DNA from: a virus
Reading direction: 5' to 3' (one strand)
IMG/VR virus record: IMGVR_UViG_3300042539_000311
Coordinates: 1-29,597 of that record
DNA length: 29,597 nucleotides
Below the pieces are notes generated by a model that was given only the letters and a program-made list of their open reading frames with translations, was not told the origin of the DNA and searched no databases. A program made the position numbers and the translations under genes. Positions 7,156 to 13,915 of this stretch are shown here, piece by piece (within the stretch, counting starts at the first letter, position 1; the number at the start of each line of letters is the position of its first letter).

Positions 7156-7451
7156 TACACGTTTCCAATGCTAGACATGGAGTACCGACCTGTTCCATCG
7201 AAGCCCCCATCTTGGAATGAACTTTCCATCACGGGCATACCTGACATCCATGAGCGATACGTAGGGATATACCGGTCTACATTCATAACCGACATAAGGT
7301 TGTGTTCTTGGCGGGCAAACCCAAAGCGCTCGGGGAACAACTGCTGGGGCACAACGGGGCGAGTCTCCCGAATAGTGTCGGGGTCGCTAATAGCGGCCTG
7401 CAAGGCCTGATCAACTAAGAACTCTTGTCGTGACTGCCAAGGTTTAGCCAT
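7155..7451 (-). CDS. Hypothetical protein of the low-complexity block (98 aa)
   Basis: 98 aa beginning MAKPWQSRQEFLVDQALQAA and containing methionine- and aromatic-rich segments (YIPTYRSWMSGMPVMESSF). No recognised domain. It is separated from the upstream gene by 36 nt holding an imperfect hairpin (7463-7483), and couples to the next gene by a one-base overlap. The ribosome site is weak (only an A-rich run before ATG). Confidence 0.65.
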   Translation of the reverse strand: MAKPWQSRQEFLVDQALQAAISDPDTIRETRPVVPQQLFPERFGFARQEHNLMSVMNVDRYIPTYRSWMSGMPVMESSFQDGGFDGTGRYSMSSIGNV

Positions 7452-7462
7452 GCTTATAGTTT

Positions 7463-7483
7463 ACCGCATTTAACAAATACGGT
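7463..7483 (-). promoter_or_regulatory. Intergenic hairpin upstream of the 98-aa gene
   Basis: ACCGTATTT-GTT-AAATGCGGT on the minus strand can form a 9-bp stem with one G-U pair and a 3-nt loop. It occupies most of the only real intergenic gap (7452-7487) inside the 6.1-8.5 kb block. There is no U-run after it, so RNA processing or translational control is as likely as termination. Confidence 0.3.
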
Positions 7484-7487
7484 TTAC

Positions 7488-7730
7488 TTATGGCAGAGGC
7501 CGACCAGTAACCATATTGGTGGCCACTTCCCCCATAAGGGTTCCTAAACCACTACCAGTAGGACCACTCAATCGGGGGCGCTCACCGGGCCGGTGAGTGG
7601 CAGGACGAGCATCAATGAGGGCTTGCTCACGAGTGCGAGCGCCTTGGCTAGTCTTAGCCTGCCGAGGATCGGTAGGGTCGGGTTGGCTGTAACCCTTATG
7701 GGTTACTTTAATGCTAGGACGTTCTGCCAT
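7488..7730 (-). CDS. Small basic hypothetical protein (80 aa)
   Basis: 80 aa, polar and Pro/Arg/Thr-rich (SQPDPTDPRQAKTSQGARTR), predicted disordered apart from a short hydrophobic C-terminal part (GLGTLMGEVATNMV). It follows the 165-aa gene by 2 nt and its GGCGG ribosome site lies in that gene's end. No family recognised; it probably belongs with the other disordered proteins. Confidence 0.6.
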   Translation of the reverse strand: MAERPSIKVTHKGYSQPDPTDPRQAKTSQGARTREQALIDARPATHRPGERPRLSGPTGSGLGTLMGEVATNMVTGRPLP

Positions 7731-7732
7731 GG

Positions 7733-8230
7733 TTACCGCCAGTTAGGCGTAAGAGTCTTCAACATGCTGCGGCGTTGTGCGTCGATCATGGGCTGATCTG
7801 GGTTGCTGATACCACGGGAGATACCCCGAGGGCCAACCTTGCCGTCATTATGGAGACGCACAGGCTCAGCACCAGGTGGTGCAAACTTCTTACCCTGGGC
7901 CTCTAGTTCAATACCAGTAAGGAGGTTGAACTCTTTTGGCCAAACGTAGTCACCGACATTGATGCGCTCACCCTTGTGGACACCTCGGCTGTAGGACCTG
8001 GTGTTGGTGCGCTTGACAGCATCCGTCAACTTATCTTGACGACGGTTAGAGGACATAGTGCCTAGATAACCATCAGGGTGTTGAGTAAGGGGGCTGGCCC
8101 CAAACGCTGCCAACTGGGCGTCTTTAGCGTTACGGAACACCGGTGAAGGCCCCAATGCTGGGGCTTGTGCGGGTGCACCGTAAGGGTCGTAACCCCCACT
8201 CCAGTTGGTGAACGTTTGTTGGTTAGCCAT
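7733..8230 (-). CDS. Low-complexity hypothetical protein (165 aa)
   Basis: 165 aa starting MANQQTFTNWSGGYDPYGAP, with an Ala/Pro-rich N-terminus, a basic middle (SSNRRQDKLTDAVKRTNTRS) and a more ordered segment GERINVGDYVWPKEFNLLTG. The start ATGGCTAA overlaps the stop of the 47-aa gene by 8 nt. It shares YDPYG and the general composition with the 334-aa protein downstream. No recognised domain; a structural role is only a guess. Confidence 0.68.
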   Translation of the reverse strand: MANQQTFTNWSGGYDPYGAPAQAPALGPSPVFRNAKDAQLAAFGASPLTQHPDGYLGTMSSNRRQDKLTDAVKRTNTRSYSRGVHKGERINVGDYVWPKEFNLLTGIELEAQGKKFAPPGAEPVRLHNDGKVGPRGISRGISNPDQPMIDAQRRSMLKTLTPNWR

Positions 8231-8366
8231 TACCTATTCCTAAACTAGTTCCAGGGCCGGTAAGGAACCCGCCCTGGCCACCACCTACAGGTGATACAGG
8301 ACGAGGCTTCTTGGGGATGATCGTCTGCTTCTTACCAGTACGAGTTGTCTTCTTTTTCTCAGTCAT
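8223..8366 (-). CDS. Very small Lys/Gly-rich protein (47 aa)
   Basis: A 47-aa frame starting MTEKKKTTRTGKKQTIIPKK and ending in a Gly-rich tail (GPGTSLGIGNG). It overlaps both neighbours by 8 nt (ATGACTGA at its start, ATGGCTAA at its end), the same overlap used by well-supported genes in this window, which argues strongly that it is translated. The basic first half and Gly-rich second half suggest nucleic-acid or virion association, but no family is known to me. Confidence 0.65.
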   Translation of the reverse strand: MTEKKKTTRTGKKQTIIPKKPRPVSPVGGGQGGFLTGPGTSLGIGNG

Positions 8367-8508
8367 ATAAATCCCAATCGTTAGCCCTACGTTTTTCTAG
8401 TTTGTGGTTACGAACTAGAAACTTTGTGTACTGCTTTTCATAACGAACGTCTGCTAGATCTTCTTCCAACTGCTCTTCGTCGTACTCTTTGTAACGCTTA
8501 TTAATCAT
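8359..8508 (-). CDS. Very small charged protein (49 aa)
   Basis: A 49-aa frame, MINKRYKEYDEEQLEEDLAD then a basic helix VRYEKQYTKFLVRNHKLEKR. It is almost entirely charged and probably one or two helices. Its ATG shares ATGA with the stop of the 618-aa gene and its end shares 8 nt with the following small gene, giving an unbroken coupled series. Function unknown. Confidence 0.65.
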   Translation of the reverse strand: MINKRYKEYDEEQLEEDLADVRYEKQYTKFLVRNHKLEKRRANDWDLYD

Positions 8509-10361
8509 AGTGCTGCTTTTTTGTTCCTGCTTCTCCAAGCTTGATACTCCTCAATTTGAGGAGTCATTGCGTTTTGAATACCACGTTGAGCCACCTGCCC
8601 ATAACCACCAGACGCCTTTGGCAGGTTATCGCTCATTAGGGCAGCAGCAAGTTGGTTACCTTGAACACGCAAGGCCCTAGTGTTACCATACGACATAGCA
8701 GGGGCGGTGGTTGGTTGTGGTGTGGGGTTACCTTGTGAGCGTACTGGGTACGAACCGCGCTCGCCAGTAGGCTTACCGTAGTCTTTTCCAAATCGGTTGG
8801 TATTGCGCATCGCATACCCACGAGACCTTGTGGACCGCTGAACTACCCCTGAAGGGACACCCTGAGACTCGGGCAAGGCTTTCAGTTCGCGATTAGAGGG
8901 GTATTGTCCCACACCCTCAACGTTGAGGCCTTGATTCAATGGCTCAACAGAGTTAACGTCTGCAACAACGTACTTATTAGGTTGTACCACTTTCCCATCC
9001 TTACCAAGGATGTTATAAGTGCTCACCTTTTCAGAGGTGCCACGTTTACGAGTATTGATCCTCGCCCTAAGGTCCCTTTTAGCAGTAACCGAATCTTTAT
9101 CTGCCTTACCTGACAGCGCATCTACTTGGCCTTGCAGGTTTTCAATCTCATTCGTTTCTTGCTGCAGTCGACGGAGCGGCACTGTTATCCTCGTCGCTAC
9201 CACGTTGTCGGGGGTCACTTCACCCCTGCCAACTCGACCACCACCGGTAGTGCGGGTGGGACGACCACCTGGAGGTGTCGTCATCATATTCTGTATACGC
9301 TTGTTCTTATCTTCAACAAGAGCGCCTACGGTAGCCTGCTCTGCGGGAGTAAGACCACCCCCGGCCCTGCGAGCCTCAGCGTTGCTGCTCCGAAGCCACG
9401 CAGACCCTATCACCTTAGGTGAAGCAGGAAGAACCCGGTAAGCACGATCATTACCGGAGTTAGTTGCCACTGTATCTCTTGTAGTAGACCCAGGGTTGGC
9501 CTCCTCTTGCGCGTTAGCGTCCTCAAGGACCTTTGCTTGAGCGGTGCGCCCCCTGCTTCGTAGATTAGCAGCCTGCTCTGAACGCTTTTGTACTACCGCA
9601 GCTTTGCCACTTGAGGTACCATCACCTTCTTTTCGCTTGTTATACGCACGCTGGTTCTGCTTCGATCTTGTCAGCTCAACGCTGGCATCCCACTCTTGCT
9701 TAGTCGGGGGTACCATCTCTTGGTCAGAGGTGGGACCATAGTCGTCATAAGCTTTGCCGATGCGTGCGCGAAGAACGGGACGGGGTGAGTTGTTTCGTGA
9801 CCCACTAAAGTCGGGAATACGATCTCTAGTGATGGCCTCAAGGCCACCAGCCTCTCGGATCTCATCATTCGACATATTGTCGGGGTTGCCCTCCATCCAA
9901 AACTGAAGGTCATTCAGTGCCTTTTTTATTGGCGCTTTTTCTCCTGAGTAATTAAGTACTTCATTTTCTAGTTGCTCATCTAGCATGTTAGACGTGTTCA
10001 TAGCGTCTACTAGATCGCCGCCACCAGGTGTTGGTTGCCTCATCTTATTTGACTTTATAAGACGTTCTGACTTATACATGGCGGCACTACGTCCTGCACG
10101 GGCAACCGACTCTTCTGCCAGACTCTGATCTAAATCAGAGTCTGAGGAGGTCGCACGCTCTGCTGCACGAGCGTCCCTACGGGCGCTGATACGGGCGCGC
10201 ATATCAGCGACATACTTAGATGGGTCTGAAAACCCTTGAGAGGTGGCTTCCGACCGAGTCTGGTTGGCTCCACGGCGGACCGTCGACAGGTAGGACGCTA
10301 GCGCTGGCTCAATGTACTTTGCTAGTGGAGAATCCTCGGTAGTATCGTCGTTAGACGCCAT
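8505..10361 (-). CDS. Large disordered, Arg/Gly/Asn-rich protein (618 aa)
   Basis: 618 aa from the ATG at 10361 (MASNDDTTEDSP), chosen over an ATG four codons earlier because GAGGTG lies just before it. The sequence is dominated by R, A, S, G, N, Q and T with short charged helices (DMRARISARRDARAAERATS), RGG-like parts (TTGGGRVGRGEV) and one coiled-coil-like stretch (RRLQQETNEIENLQGQVDAL). No catalytic motif is visible. It is followed by coupled genes for 49-, 47-, 165-, 80-, 98-, 334- and 63-aa proteins, so the block may build one particle or condensate; that is inference. It is the largest unrecognised protein in the window. Confidence 0.72.
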   Translation of the reverse strand: MASNDDTTEDSPLAKYIEPALASYLSTVRRGANQTRSEATSQGFSDPSKYVADMRARISARRDARAAERATSSDSDLDQSLAEESVARAGRSAAMYKSERLIKSNKMRQPTPGGGDLVDAMNTSNMLDEQLENEVLNYSGEKAPIKKALNDLQFWMEGNPDNMSNDEIREAGGLEAITRDRIPDFSGSRNNSPRPVLRARIGKAYDDYGPTSDQEMVPPTKQEWDASVELTRSKQNQRAYNKRKEGDGTSSGKAAVVQKRSEQAANLRSRGRTAQAKVLEDANAQEEANPGSTTRDTVATNSGNDRAYRVLPASPKVIGSAWLRSSNAEARRAGGGLTPAEQATVGALVEDKNKRIQNMMTTPPGGRPTRTTGGGRVGRGEVTPDNVVATRITVPLRRLQQETNEIENLQGQVDALSGKADKDSVTAKRDLRARINTRKRGTSEKVSTYNILGKDGKVVQPNKYVVADVNSVEPLNQGLNVEGVGQYPSNRELKALPESQGVPSGVVQRSTRSRGYAMRNTNRFGKDYGKPTGERGSYPVRSQGNPTPQPTTAPAMSYGNTRALRVQGNQLAAALMSDNLPKASGGYGQVAQRGIQNAMTPQIEEYQAWRSRNKKAAL

Positions 10362-10406
10362 CAGACACCTCATTCTTAACGGAATTGTCTAAGGTATTTT
10401 ACCACG

Positions 10407-10691
10407 TCACCGAATAACAGGCTTAAATGAAATGGAGGAGATGGATTCACCGTTATCCCCTTCAATGTCATCAAAGCCAATGGTAAACAAAAGGTCAATA
10501 CCTCTCGGGGCAACAAAGCCACGTGCAATAGCACATGATTTAACCGCCTGGTTGACGGCACCCGCTCCAATGGCTCGCATTTTAGGCGTCTGGCCTGCCA
10601 CAACCGCTCGGGCTACAATCGACCCAACACTTTGGGGACTGCTGGTGGCAGACACTTTGACAATATCGTCAGAACTGAAATCGTGTGACAT
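10407..10691 (-). CDS. spoVS: SpoVS (stage V sporulation protein S) family protein
   Basis: 94 aa that line up with SpoVS: VKVSATSSPQSVGSIVARAV, then PKMRAIGAGAVNQAVKSCAI, then ARGFVAPRGIDLLFTIGFDD and a final IEGDNGESISSISFKPVIR. SpoVS is a small Alba-like, probably nucleic-acid-binding protein first known as a sporulation regulator in Bacillus. The start MSHDFS is favoured over one 12 codons earlier because GGAG lies eight bases ahead. A hairpin overlaps that ribosome site. In a phage it may bind DNA or RNA and adjust expression; the target is unknown. Confidence 0.85.
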   Translation of the reverse strand: MSHDFSSDDIVKVSATSSPQSVGSIVARAVVAGQTPKMRAIGAGAVNQAVKSCAIARGFVAPRGIDLLFTIGFDDIEGDNGESISSISFKPVIR

Positions 10692-10693
10692 GT

Positions 10694-10732
10694 TAGTACT
10701 CCAACTAGGAACAAGTAGTTGGATCAATACTA
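10694..10732 (-). promoter_or_regulatory. Hairpin overlapping the spoVS ribosome site
   Basis: On the minus strand CCAACTA (10722-10716) pairs with TAGTTGG (10707-10701) around an 8-nt loop, and an outer TAGTA/TACTA stem (10732-10728 with 10698-10694) extends it across an asymmetric bulge. The GGAG ribosome site of spoVS (10702-10699) lies partly in the 3' arm and the resolvase stop codon is in the outer arm. This arrangement could mask the ribosome site unless opened by translation or by a bound protein. Confidence 0.45.
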
Positions 10733-11092
10733 GTGGTAGTTGGCCTCTTTTAGAAGGTCAACCAAGTCACTAAGCCGCATAACAACGTAGGTATCACCTA
10801 GGTTGGCTTTGCCTTTACCAGGCCGCTTAACAATAAGCGCAGGAACAGCGTTACCTAACCTACGGGCCTGCTCAACCGTGTCATCCAACCAACCGCTCAG
10901 GTTGAACTTGCGCTGGTTCTTTACCTGCACCGCTACTTTACGACCGGCTTCATTGACGATCCCGTTGATGTCACCGGTGTCTCCACCACCCTGAAGGGGT
11001 GTGCGGTGGGCGTGTAGAAACCCGTGATCGTTCAGGTACTCCCGAACGAGGGTCTCCATCGTGGTGCCTTTTTGCTTAGCCGTATTAGCCAC
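10730..11092 (-). CDS. PD-(D/E)XK Holliday-junction-resolvase-like nuclease
   Basis: 120 aa from a GTG start. It has the layout of a small actinophage resolvase/nuclease: an opening NTAKQKGTTMETLVREYL with E13, then GGGDTGDINGI (D38, D41) and VAVQVKN (Q56-x-K58), the D...(E/Q)xK core of the restriction-endonuclease-like fold. The GTG is chosen because GTGGCTAA overlaps the preceding 54-aa gene's stop by 8 nt and the family begins with this NTAKxKGT segment. It would cut branched recombination or replication intermediates; this is inferred from family resemblance. The catalytic Glu is replaced by Gln in QVK, which some family members tolerate. Confidence 0.72.
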   Translation of the reverse strand: MANTAKQKGTTMETLVREYLNDHGFLHAHRTPLQGGGDTGDINGIVNEAGRKVAVQVKNQRKFNLSGWLDDTVEQARRLGNAVPALIVKRPGKGKANLGDTYVVMRLSDLVDLLKEANYH

Positions 11093-11249
11093 AGTTAGAC
11101 ACCCTATCCACAAGGGTCGCGTACCCAGCCATGAGGTTGGGGGACCACTCAGTGCGCATGTATTCAAACCACTCGGAGCGCTCGGCAGAGGACATAGCAC
11201 CCCAGGTAGAGAACCGTTCCCCAATCGGGGCTTCACTACCAATGGCCAT
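11085..11249 (-). CDS. Small conserved-looking protein (54 aa)
   Basis: A 54-aa frame, MAIGSEAPIGERFSTWGAMS followed by SAERSEWFEYMRTEWSPN and LMAGYATLVDRVSNCG. It starts one base into the previous stop (TGATG) and overlaps the resolvase start by 8 nt. The tryptophan-rich amphipathic pattern suggests a folded helical peptide. It fills what would otherwise be an unexplained gap. No family recognised. Confidence 0.7.
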   Translation of the reverse strand: MAIGSEAPIGERFSTWGAMSSAERSEWFEYMRTEWSPNLMAGYATLVDRVSNCG

Positions 11250-11530
11250 CAGATCAACTTGGTTGCTAGCGATACCCCAAAGGGTACAAACGCCACTTTG
11301 ACAACCCGTGAGGTGTCCTTGATGGCGTACCGCAAGGCCTCTAGTTCGCTGCCGAATAGCACAACAGGGGGGTCCATCTCAAACAGGGTGGGGTAATCCG
11401 TGTATGCAGCCCACACGCCATTGGGCGTTATTGGATAGGTAAGCGTAGTAGTAGTAGTGCTCCCGCTGCTGAACCCCTTTGAGTACTTGTCAGGTACTGG
11501 GATGGGGCGAGTAGTGTCATAGAAGGTCAT
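11249..11530 (-). CDS. Hypothetical protein (93 aa)
   Basis: 93 aa starting MTFYDTTRPIPVPDKYSKGF, with a Ser/Thr-rich segment (SSGSTTTTTLTYPI) and a more regular C-terminal part VVLFGSELEALRYAIKDTSR then VVKVAFVPFGVSLA. It is joined to neighbours by ATGA and TGATG overlaps. The strand-helix-strand C-terminus looks folded but I recognise no family. It lies within the nuclease group, so a recombination-linked role is possible. Confidence 0.65.
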   Translation of the reverse strand: MTFYDTTRPIPVPDKYSKGFSSGSTTTTTLTYPITPNGVWAAYTDYPTLFEMDPPVVLFGSELEALRYAIKDTSRVVKVAFVPFGVSLATKLI

Positions 11531-12027
11531 GCGCTCATCCTAGCATTTCTATTATCACGATGTCCAGAACCTACTCGCCTTGATAGTTCTCGTGATAGCA
11601 ACTGCGCGCCACGATCACAGCGATCAAACATAGCGTCTGCCAACTTACGATAAGCACGTGCTTTCAGCAGGGCTTCCTGGTGGTCCAGTACCTTGGGGTC
11701 TACATCCCTACGGGCTTTGGCCAGGGTTACACGATCACCTTTGGCCTCTGCGCTCCACTGGCCGATCAGTGCCTTCGACTCCACCACCTTGCAATCGTGC
11801 GCTGCCCGTTCCTCGTCAATCTCTGCTTTGACCAATTCGGCTTTGGCGAATGACACCCAAGCGACGAACTCACGGTAATGCTCCATGAGATCAGCATCAC
11901 AGAGGTCATCTAGGTTGTGAGGCAGGTCAGGCAGTGTATCGGTGGGTCGATCTGGAAGCGAGAACTGGCGCTTGAAGCGTGATAGCGGAGTGTCTTCTGT
12001 AGGCACTTCACGGCTGAGAACTCTCAT
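11527..12027 (-). CDS. Coiled-coil protein next to the Cas4-like nuclease (166 aa)
   Basis: 166 aa from an ATG with AAGGAG six bases upstream. The N-terminal quarter is polar; residues about 45-140 are long charged helices (FAKAELVKAEIDEERAAHDC and later VTLAKARRDVDPKVLDHQEA), followed by a basic C-terminus (LLSRELSRRVGSGHRDNRNA). It overlaps the end of the Cas4-like gene by 20 nt. The arrangement suggests a partner or modulator of recombination enzymes, but this rests only on position and composition. Confidence 0.68.
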   Translation of the reverse strand: MRVLSREVPTEDTPLSRFKRQFSLPDRPTDTLPDLPHNLDDLCDADLMEHYREFVAWVSFAKAELVKAEIDEERAAHDCKVVESKALIGQWSAEAKGDRVTLAKARRDVDPKVLDHQEALLKARAYRKLADAMFDRCDRGAQLLSRELSRRVGSGHRDNRNARMSA

Positions 12028-12889
12028 AGCACTCCTTCTTGAACTCGCACCACTTACACCCGTCACAGGACTTACCTACAGCCCAGGAAGGGCGATCAGG
12101 GACAGTGCTACTCTCCAGATGAGACATCACTTGCTTACAACCCTTTAGCATAGGGGCAACAATGTCAGAGTTGAGGCGTACCTCAAATTCTTTGACTGCC
12201 TGAGTGGGCTTCCACTCGTAGATAAACACGATGGTGTCTACCTTGCGGCAGTGCATGTACAAGTTGCCCTGGCGAATGTGCGATGCAAAAGGGGTCTTTA
12301 TGTTCTTCCACACATCATCAATAGACAACTTGCCACTCTGGTAGTCATCGAACAGCGAAGGCTTCTCAAATCGAACAGTGCCGATGCCTACGCTCTTGAT
12401 CTCAATGAGTGCCCTACCCTTATCGTCTTCAATCTCTCCATCAGCGTGCCCAATGATGTGGTGCTCGTCATCGCGGATGGGCACTTCACGATACGAGATG
12501 TTAGACGAACCACAACTCAAACACCCTTCAGGGCTTTTGGCGAACCAAGAGTTGTCACAGGCGTGACACACCCAGCGCCCAATAAGCAGTCCTGCATCCC
12601 ACAACCATGTCTGCCACTTATTGTGGATGCTGTGGCCTTCTTCAAAGACGTTTAGGCGCTGAAACGAGAAAGACTCTGCTGTCTTAGGAGCACCAGTAAT
12701 GCGGTACCACGACGCTCTTGGGCACCAGTTCTTCTTGGACAAGTCACTGGGGTGCAGGTGGTCTGTATCACGGTGAGCATTGCGCTCAGTCACCTTGCGA
12801 GTGAGTTCGCGCTCAACAACAGGGATAACTCGTCCACGCTTTGTCAAAGACTCTTTGTAGTTCTTCAGGTACCACGGAGTCTCAGTCAT
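12008..12889 (-). CDS. Cas4-family exonuclease (PD-(D/E)XK, Fe-S cluster)
   Basis: 293 aa with Cas4/RecB-type landmarks: HLHPSDLSKKNWC with C55, G147-HADG with D150, E163-IK165, Q207, and a final cysteine group C275-x2-C-x2-C-x5-C287. Together with C55 these are the four Fe-S ligands plus one extra cysteine. An inserted zinc-ribbon-like segment (C108-x2-C111 ... C123-x2-C126) is present. Cas4-type enzymes resect DNA ends; phage copies probably act in recombination or replication, not CRISPR, as no cas gene or array is seen. The start overlaps the previous stop by 8 nt. Confidence 0.85.
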   Translation of the reverse strand: MTETPWYLKNYKESLTKRGRVIPVVERELTRKVTERNAHRDTDHLHPSDLSKKNWCPRASWYRITGAPKTAESFSFQRLNVFEEGHSIHNKWQTWLWDAGLLIGRWVCHACDNSWFAKSPEGCLSCGSSNISYREVPIRDDEHHIIGHADGEIEDDKGRALIEIKSVGIGTVRFEKPSLFDDYQSGKLSIDDVWKNIKTPFASHIRQGNLYMHCRKVDTIVFIYEWKPTQAVKEFEVRLNSDIVAPMLKGCKQVMSHLESSTVPDRPSWAVGKSCDGCKWCEFKKECYESSQP

Positions 12890-13193
12890 CTAGAAACTCC
12901 AAGAAGTCGTCTTCGGTAAGGATCACAAAGCGTCGACCACCAAGGTCGAACTGCAGAACTGGAGTTCTATCCTCTAGAACTGCTCTAGTGCAGAGGTCTC
13001 GTAGGTCGGTGAACTTGACCGAGTAACTCTTGGCGTTAGTAGTCAGTTTGTTCTCAATAAGGAAGTGCTCTGAGCGCACATCGTTCTTACGCAACCACCC
13101 TGAGCCAGACCCAGAGTTACGGCTGCCCCGATAAGCCGAGGCTGTTCGATCCTCTTGCTTACGAGATGCCTTTATGATGCCTTTATGATCCAC
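12882..13193 (-). CDS. Small PD-(D/E)XK nuclease, resolvase-like
   Basis: About 103 aa (from GTG at 13193; a TTG at 13211 would add six residues). Motifs: ASRKQEDRTA with E14, RGSRNSGSGSGWLRKNDVRS with D38, and FLIENKLT with E47-x-K49, the D...ExK core of the restriction-endonuclease-like fold seen in small phage nucleases. The end EFLDD overlaps the Cas4-like start by 8 nt. An 11-bp tandem duplication lies across its first codons, making the exact start uncertain. It is the third nuclease of this fold in 2.5 kb. Confidence 0.68.
   Translation of the reverse strand: MDHKGIIKASRKQEDRTASAYRGSRNSGSGSGWLRKNDVRSEHFLIENKLTTNAKSYSVKFTDLRDLCTRAVLEDRTPVLQFDLGGRRFVILTEDDFLEFLDD
13165..13186. repeat. 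11-bp tandem duplication at a start/stop junction
   Basis: GATGCCTTTAT is present twice in direct succession. It covers the stop codon of the 55-aa gene (13185-13183) and early codons of the small nuclease gene. The unit length is not a multiple of three, so gain or loss of a copy would move the frame between the two genes. It may be a slipped-strand duplication. Confidence 0.7.
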
Positions 13194-13350
13194 TAGTTGC
13201 GCTAGCCTCAATCAGCATCTTCATGGAGTTGATGCTCTCAGCGGCTGACCGTGCTGCGGCCTGCATCTCGGGAACAAGGCGTTCTGGTGTCCAGGTACCA
13301 TTGAGCAAGCGCTCTAGCCATAGGTCTTGGGCAGTCTTAGGTGAGGTCAT
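13183..13350 (-). CDS. Small helical protein (55 aa)
   Basis: A 55-aa frame, MTSPKTAQDLWLERLLNGTW then TPERLVPEMQAAARSAAESI and a short tail. AAGGA lies six bases before the ATG. It is preceded by 19 nt after the HD-domain gene and overlaps the next nuclease gene's start. Predicted entirely helical, with no recognised domain. Confidence 0.62.
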   Translation of the reverse strand: MTSPKTAQDLWLERLLNGTWTPERLVPEMQAAARSAAESINSMKMLIEASATSGS

Positions 13351-13369
13351 GGTTGTCCTTAGGTAGTGA

Positions 13370-13915
13370 CTACTTGACCAGTCTACGCAGGTGTGCGTAG
13401 CGACTCAAGAAGTCGTTGAAGGCATCTTGTGGAGATTTACCAAAGCAGATGCCTGTGCGGATGTTGGCTACTTCCCATTCGTATACTGCCTTGTCAGCCT
13501 GGTGGATGGCATCAGGGTATGGGTAAACACCACCCAAGGCTTCGTGCAGCACTACTGCCACACGGGGTTCGATATCTTCCTCAAAGACCTTCATCTCAGG
13601 AAGTTTCTTGATAGGCCGAACCATGTCACCAATATATGCCTCGGCAGCATCATGGAGCAACCCGGTGAGGCAAACAAGGGGGTCTTCGCCGCTGGTCTGC
13701 AAATGCTCTGATACACGGACTGAGTGTTCAGCAACGCTGTAGAACCCTGGTAGATGCCCGTTGTACCTACAGATGTGTGACAGTGACCTAGCAACGTCAT
13801 AGACATCTACCCGGTCCATCCGAGGGTGGAGTACGTCAAACTGAATCCCACTTGCGGTAATAATCGACCCCACCCACGAATGGGTGTCAGTACGATCTTT
13901 CTGCGCAACGATCAT
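13370..13915 (-). CDS. HD-domain phosphohydrolase, YfbR-like
   Basis: 181 aa with an HD-domain pattern: FDVLHPRMDRVDVYDVARSL, GFYSVAEHSVRVSEHL (H64), then TGLLHDAAEAYIGDMVRPIK (H88-D89, D97) and IHQADKAV further on. This is the arrangement of YfbR-like 5'-deoxynucleotidases, which remove phosphate from dNMPs; phage copies probably adjust the nucleotide pool or free bases from host nucleotides. The ATG overlaps the recA stop (ATGA). Metal-binding His/Asp residues are all present, so an active enzyme is expected. Confidence 0.82.
   Translation of the reverse strand: MIVAQKDRTDTHSWVGSIITASGIQFDVLHPRMDRVDVYDVARSLSHICRYNGHLPGFYSVAEHSVRVSEHLQTSGEDPLVCLTGLLHDAAEAYIGDMVRPIKKLPEMKVFEEDIEPRVAVVLHEALGGVYPYPDAIHQADKAVYEWEVANIRTGICFGKSPQDAFNDFLSRYAHLRRLVK

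Noticed and set aside
12008-12889. Cas4-like gene as evidence for a CRISPR adaptation system
   Set aside because: No cas1, cas2 or array is present; Cas4-type exonucleases are ordinary members of actinophage recombination modules.
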